Below, one piece after another: positions 5,040-8,469 of a stretch of 8,469 nucleotides of DNA (position 1 is its first letter; each line of letters starts with the position of its first letter). The DNA is from Pseudonocardiales bacterium (GTDB taxonomy: Bacteria > Actinomycetota > Actinomycetes > Mycobacteriales > Pseudonocardiaceae). The stretch is from contig JACDBJ010000600.1 in NCBI GenBank assembly GCA_013695005.1, forward strand, positions 1 to 8,469, read 5' to 3'. The notes below the pieces were generated by a model, which was given only the letters and a program-made list of their open reading frames with translations, had not been told where the DNA came from and did no database searches. Both the position numbers and the translations under genes were made by a program.

Positions 5040-5177
5040 CTGGATGAAGGTAATGCGCCCACCGCGTCAGCGTGGTCCCGCACACGGGTGAGGCTCGCGG
5101 GGCGCCCTTGCACGGTGCGACGGCCGCACGGTGTGATTACCCGCTGGCCCGCCTGTGGGCGGTGAGAGGTGAGCGTC
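5040..5177. other. Divergent intergenic region with a direct repeat upstream of the hydroxylase operon
   Basis: This 138-bp gap lies between the broken DUF5134 gene and the hydroxylase operon and should hold the promoters of both. It contains two copies of GCACGGTG(C/T)G at 5110-5119 and 5126-5135, 16 bp apart. TTGCAC (5108-5113) and TGTGAT (5132-5137), with an 18-bp gap, are a weak match to a sigma-70-type promoter. A small hairpin CCGCC-TGTG-GGCGG (5149-5162) ends four bases before the Shine-Dalgarno site. None of these is strong enough to call as a defined regulator site. Confidence 0.35.
5166..5169 (+). promoter_or_regulatory. Shine-Dalgarno site deciding the hydroxylase start
   Basis: GAGG is followed by an 8-nt spacer and the ATG at 5178. 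The alternative in-frame GTG at 5169 overlaps this site and has no comparable signal of its own, so the ATG is preferred. Confidence 0.6.
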
Positions 5178-8141
5178 ATGGCTGGTGTTCGGATCACCGT
5201 GGACGGCGTGCAGCACGCACACGAGGTCGAGCCGCGGCTGCTGCTGGTCCAGTACCTGCGGGAGCGCCTCGGCAAGGCCGGGACGGTCATCGGCTGCGAC
5301 ACCGGCAACTGCGGCTCCTGCACGGTGCACCTCGACGGGCAGAGCGTGAAGGCCTGCGCGGTGCTCGCCGTGCAGGCCGACGGCGCCGAGGTGACCACCA
5401 TCGAGGGGCTCGCCCGGGGCGCCAAGCAGCACCCGGTGCGCAAGGCCTTCGCTGAGTGCCACGCCCTGCAGTGCGGCTTCTGTACCCCCGGAATGATCAT
5501 GCAGGCGATCGACCTGCTCGCCGAGAACCCGGACCCCGACGAGCGGGCGGTGCGCGACGGCGTCGAGGGCAACCTGTGCCGCTGCACCGGCTACCAGAAC
5601 ATCGTCAGCGCGGTGCTGCAGGCCGCGCGCCAACCCGCACCCGAGGGCACCGACACCGGCGCCGGCGCCGACGACCCGCAGCCGAGCACCGTCACCGAGC
5701 CGGAGATCGGCAAGGCCCGCCGGCGCAAGGAGGACGCCCGCCTGATTGCCGGTCGCACCCGCTGGACGGACAACATCACGCTGCCTGGGCTGCTGCATAT
5801 GGCGGTGGTCCGCTCCCCACACGCGCACGCGAAGATGACCCAGATCGACCGCACCGCCGCGACGCAGCTCCCCGGCGTGTTCGGCGTGTTCACCGCCGCC
5901 GACCTGGGCGCCGAGCGCATCGGGCTGCCATGTGCGTGGCCGATCACACCGGAGATGAAGGCCCCACAGCGGCCGCCGCTCGCCCTGGAGACGGTGCATT
6001 TCGCCGGTGAGGGGGTTGCGATCGTCGTGGCCGAGGACGCCGCGACCGCCCGGGACGCCGCCGCCGCCGTCGTCGTGGACTACGAGCTCCTGCCGCCGGT
6101 GCTGGACATGCCGGAGGCATTGGCCGAGGGCGCCACGCTTGTGCACCCGAACCTGGCGACCAACCGAAGCGCGGAGTGGGGCTTCGACTCCGGCAGGGCC
6201 GGCACCGGGGAGAGCGCCGACGCGATGATCCGCGCCGCCGAGATGGACCCCGGCTCCGTGGTGCTGCGGCGCCGTTTCCGCCAGCAGCGCCTCATCCCTG
6301 CGTTCCTGGAGCCGCGCTCGGTGGTGGTCGACCCGACCGGCGAGCAGATCACCATCTGGGCGTCCACCCAGGTGCCGCACCTGGTCAAGACGATGGCCGC
6401 CCTGGTGTGCGGCATCGGTGAGCACCGGCTCCGGGTGATCGCACCCGACGTGGGCGGCGGCTTCGGCGGCAAGATCGGGTTGGTGCCCGAGGAGGTGCTG
6501 AGCGTGCTGGTCGCCGTGCGGCTCGGCCGGCCGGTGAAGTGGACCGAGACCCGCTCGGAGTCGATGCAGGCCGCCCACCACGGCCGTGACCAGATCCAGG
6601 ACGTCACCCTCGCCGCGAAGCGTGACGGCACGGTCGCCGCGCTCAAGGTCGAGGTACTGGCCGACATGGGCGCCTACCTCGGGCTGATGGCGCCGGGAGT
6701 GCCGCTGCTGGGCGCGCTGATGTACAACTCGATCTACCGGTTCCCCGCGTACCAGTTCAGCTGCAGCACCGTGCTGACGACCAAGACGCCCGTGGACTAC
6801 TACCGCGGCGCCGGCCGGCCGGAGGCCAGCTTCGCCATCGAGCGGATGATGGACGAGCTCGCCGAGCAGCTCGGGCGTGATCCTTTGGAGCTGCGCGAGC
6901 AGAACTGGATCTCCCACGACGAGTTCCCTTTCGGCACCGTCGCCGGGCTGAGCTACGACTCCGGCAACTACGAGGCGGCCACCGACCGGGCGATGGAGCT
7001 GTTCGACTACGCCGGGCTGCGCCGTGAGCAGGACGAGCGGCGCCGGATGAGCGATGCGGTGCAGCTGGGCATCGGGATCTCCACCTACGCCGACATGTGC
7101 GGCTTCGCGCCGTCGCGAATGCTCGGCGCGCTGGCCTACGGCGCTGGCGGCTGGGAGCACGCCAGCATCCGGATGCTGGCGACCGGCAAGGTCGAGGTCG
7201 TCACCGGCACGTCCCCGCACGGGCAGGGCATCGTCACGACGTTCAGCCAGCTGGTGGCCGACGTGCTCGGCGTGCCGTTCTCCGACATCTCGATACTGCA
7301 CGGCGACACCCAGGTCGCGCCGAAGGGCATGGACACCTACGGCTCGCGGTCGCTGGTGATCGGCGGGTCGGCTGTGATGTACGCCGCGCAGAAGGTGGTG
7401 CTCAAGGCCCGCCGGTTCGCCTCGTACCTGCTGGAGGTCGCGGAGTCGGACCTCGAGTTCCGTGAGGGCCGCTTCTGGGTGCAGGGCACGCACCGGGGGA
7501 TGGCGATCCAGGAGGTGGCGTTCGCGACGTTCGCGGCGCACAACCTCCCTCCCGGCGTGGAGCCGTCGCTGGACAGCGACGCCACGTTCGACCCGGTCAA
7601 CTTCTCCTTCCCGCACGGCACGCACCTCGCGGCCGTCGAGGTCGACACCGAGACCGGCCAGACCTCGGTCCGCAGTTACGTGGCCGTCGACGACGTCGGC
7701 GTCGTGGTCAACCCGCTCGTCGTCGAGGGTCAGGTCCACGGTGGGCTGGCGCAGGGCATCGGGCAGGCGCTCTACGAGCAGGCGGTCCATGACGGGTCGG
7801 GCACGCTGGTCAGCGGCACGCTGGGCGACTACACGATGCCGGCGGCGGGCGACCTGCCGAACTTCGTCACCGACCGCACGATCACCCCCGCCACGACGAA
7901 CCCGATCGGCGCCAAGGGTGCCGGCGAGATCGGCGCGGTCGGCTCCACCCCGGCGATCGTCAACGGGATCGTCGACGCGCTGCGCCATCTCGGCGTGCAC
8001 GAGGTCGAGATGCCCTGCACGCCCGAGCGGGTGTGGCGGGCGCTGCACACCGCCTCGGCCGCCGTGGCGCAGGAGGCAGGCGAGGTCGCCGAGGCGGCTC
8101 CGGCCACCGCGCAGCTGCCGTCGTGGGAGGTGGCCCGGTGA
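5178..8141 (+). CDS. Molybdenum hydroxylase with fused [2Fe-2S] small subunit and molybdopterin large subunit (xanthine oxidase/CODH form-II-like)
   Basis: A 987-residue fusion. Residues 1-155 equal a complete CoxS-type subunit: a plant-type [2Fe-2S] site (C40, C45, C48, C60) and the all-helical second site (C99, C102, C134, C136, in QCGFCTPG and CRCTGY). An Asp/Pro/Thr-rich linker follows (about 153-175). Residues about 180-300 are the large subunit's hammerhead domain, and 330-965 the molybdopterin domains: GGGFGGK at 426-432, YRGAGRPEA at 542-550, HGQG at 681-684, and GAKGAGEIG with catalytic Glu at about 917. The enzyme would hydroxylate a substrate with water at a Mo centre and pass electrons via FeS to FAD. 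YRGAGR in place of the CSFR loop argues against true CO dehydrogenase; the substrate is unknown. The C-terminal 25 residues are Ala/Glu-rich. The stop overlaps the start of the FAD subunit gene (GTGA). The usual separate small-subunit gene is absent here because it is fused. Confidence 0.92.
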   Translation: MAGVRITVDGVQHAHEVEPRLLLVQYLRERLGKAGTVIGCDTGNCGSCTVHLDGQSVKACAVLAVQADGAEVTTIEGLARGAKQHPVRKAFAECHALQCGFCTPGMIMQAIDLLAENPDPDERAVRDGVEGNLCRCTGYQNIVSAVLQAARQPAPEGTDTGAGADDPQPSTVTEPEIGKARRRKEDARLIAGRTRWTDNITLPGLLHMAVVRSPHAHAKMTQIDRTAATQLPGVFGVFTAADLGAERIGLPCAWPITPEMKAPQRPPLALETVHFAGEGVAIVVAEDAATARDAAAAVVVDYELLPPVLDMPEALAEGATLVHPNLATNRSAEWGFDSGRAGTGESADAMIRAAEMDPGSVVLRRRFRQQRLIPAFLEPRSVVVDPTGEQITIWASTQVPHLVKTMAALVCGIGEHRLRVIAPDVGGGFGGKIGLVPEEVLSVLVAVRLGRPVKWTETRSESMQAAHHGRDQIQDVTLAAKRDGTVAALKVEVLADMGAYLGLMAPGVPLLGALMYNSIYRFPAYQFSCSTVLTTKTPVDYYRGAGRPEASFAIERMMDELAEQLGRDPLELREQNWISHDEFPFGTVAGLSYDSGNYEAATDRAMELFDYAGLRREQDERRRMSDAVQLGIGISTYADMCGFAPSRMLGALAYGAGGWEHASIRMLATGKVEVVTGTSPHGQGIVTTFSQLVADVLGVPFSDISILHGDTQVAPKGMDTYGSRSLVIGGSAVMYAAQKVVLKARRFASYLLEVAESDLEFREGRFWVQGTHRGMAIQEVAFATFAAHNLPPGVEPSLDSDATFDPVNFSFPHGTHLAAVEVDTETGQTSVRSYVAVDDVGVVVNPLVVEGQVHGGLAQGIGQALYEQAVHDGSGTLVSGTLGDYTMPAAGDLPNFVTDRTITPATTNPIGAKGAGEIGAVGSTPAIVNGIVDALRHLGVHEVEMPCTPERVWRALHTASAAVAQEAGEVAEAAPATAQLPSWEVAR

Positions 8142-8469
8142 TCCCGGCGGCGTTCGACTACGTGCGGCCGGAGACCGTGCGCAAGGCCGTCGACGCCTTG
8201 GCGCGCGGCGGCGACGACGCCCGGGTTCTCGCCGGCGGGCAGAGCCTGCTGCACGTGATGAAGCGGCGGTTGACCACGCCGCCGGTGCTGGTCGACCTCG
8301 GCGGGATCCCGGAGCTGCGCGGGATCCGGGAGGACGGCGACGAGATCGTCATCGGCGCGATGACCACCCACCACGACGTGCTGAACGACGAGCTCGTGCG
8401 CGAGCACATCCCGCTGCTGGCGCAGGCCGCGGCGACGGTCGCCGACCCCCAAGTGCGGCACCGGGGGAC
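8138..8469 (+). CDS. FAD-binding subunit of the molybdenum hydroxylase (CoxM-like), 3' part beyond window
   Basis: A frame of 110 complete codons begins with GTG at 8138, overlapping the preceding stop by 4 nt (GTGA), and runs off the right edge. It starts MIPAAFDYVRPETVRKAVDAL, then VLAGGQSLLHVMKRR at about 31-45, where AGGQSLL is the pyrophosphate-contacting motif of the FAD_binding_5 domain. VLVDLGGIPELRGI and IVIGAMTTHHDVLNDELV follow, then ADPQVRHRG at the edge, after which the second FAD motif (TIGG type) is expected. Members are about 280-300 residues long, so roughly a third is visible. It would carry FAD and transfer electrons from the FeS clusters of the fused protein to an acceptor. 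The overlap indicates translational coupling and roughly equal amounts of the two subunits. Confidence 0.92.
   Translation, partial: MIPAAFDYVRPETVRKAVDALARGGDDARVLAGGQSLLHVMKRRLTTPPVLVDLGGIPELRGIREDGDEIVIGAMTTHHDVLNDELVREHIPLLAQAAATVADPQVRHRG

Noticed and set aside
5067..8048. A 993-codon open frame on the minus strand opposite the hydroxylase gene
   Set aside because: It is antisense to a protein with clear FeS and Mo motifs. Its translation is rich in Arg, His, Gly and Val with no recognisable domain, as expected for the mirror frame of GC-rich coding DNA.
5178..8141. Annotation as a true aerobic carbon monoxide dehydrogenase
   Set aside because: The cysteine-bearing loop of form I enzymes is replaced by YRGAGR, so the CO-oxidising label is not supported.

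Overview
The window is GC-rich throughout, with strong G/C bias at third codon positions. It also has GTG starts, one apparently leaderless gene and several families common in actinomycetes (DUF3105, DUF5134, DUF1304, DUF2867). This points to a high-GC actinobacterium, perhaps of the Pseudonocardiaceae; the family-level guess is inference only.

Layout. (1) 1-1938, minus strand: three genes in a row, reading right to left: an alkaline-phosphatase-superfamily phosphodiesterase, a small DUF1304 membrane protein, and a DUF952 protein cut by the left window edge. (2) 2022-2687, plus strand: a DUF3105 lipoprotein, divergent from the phosphodiesterase. (3) 2660-4246: a divergent pair made of a minus-strand SRPBCC-DUF2867 fusion protein and a plus-strand TetR-family repressor. 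They share a 45-bp intergenic region that holds two perfect copies of an 18-bp palindrome (CCATACG-N4-CGTATGG). The second copy covers the repressor's start codon. This is a compact, self-contained regulatory switch. (4) 4226-4463: a gene-free segment rich in inverted repeats, bounded by a 21-bp direct repeat (19/21 identical) that carries the stop codons of the two convergent neighbours. It looks like a small inserted element. (5) 4460-5039, minus strand: a DUF5134-type membrane protein whose frame breaks near 4720, so it is either a pseudogene or a sequencing error. (6) 5178-8469, plus strand: a molybdenum hydroxylase operon of the xanthine oxidase/CO-dehydrogenase family. A two-[2Fe-2S] small subunit and a molybdopterin large subunit are fused in one 987-residue protein. 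A separate FAD subunit follows with a 4-nt overlap and runs off the right edge.

How the genes work together. The hydroxylase would pass electrons from the molybdenum centre (large-subunit half) through two iron-sulfur clusters (small-subunit half) to FAD on the second polypeptide. Its active-site loop reads YRGAGR rather than the CSFR type of true CO dehydrogenase, so it is a form-II-like enzyme of unknown substrate. The TetR protein very probably represses itself and the SRPBCC-DUF2867 gene. The other genes show no obvious shared pathway.

The points most worth a second look are the twin TetR operator with a start codon inside it, the S-L fused hydroxylase with a detached FAD subunit, and the repeat-flanked palindromic insert between the two tail-to-tail genes.
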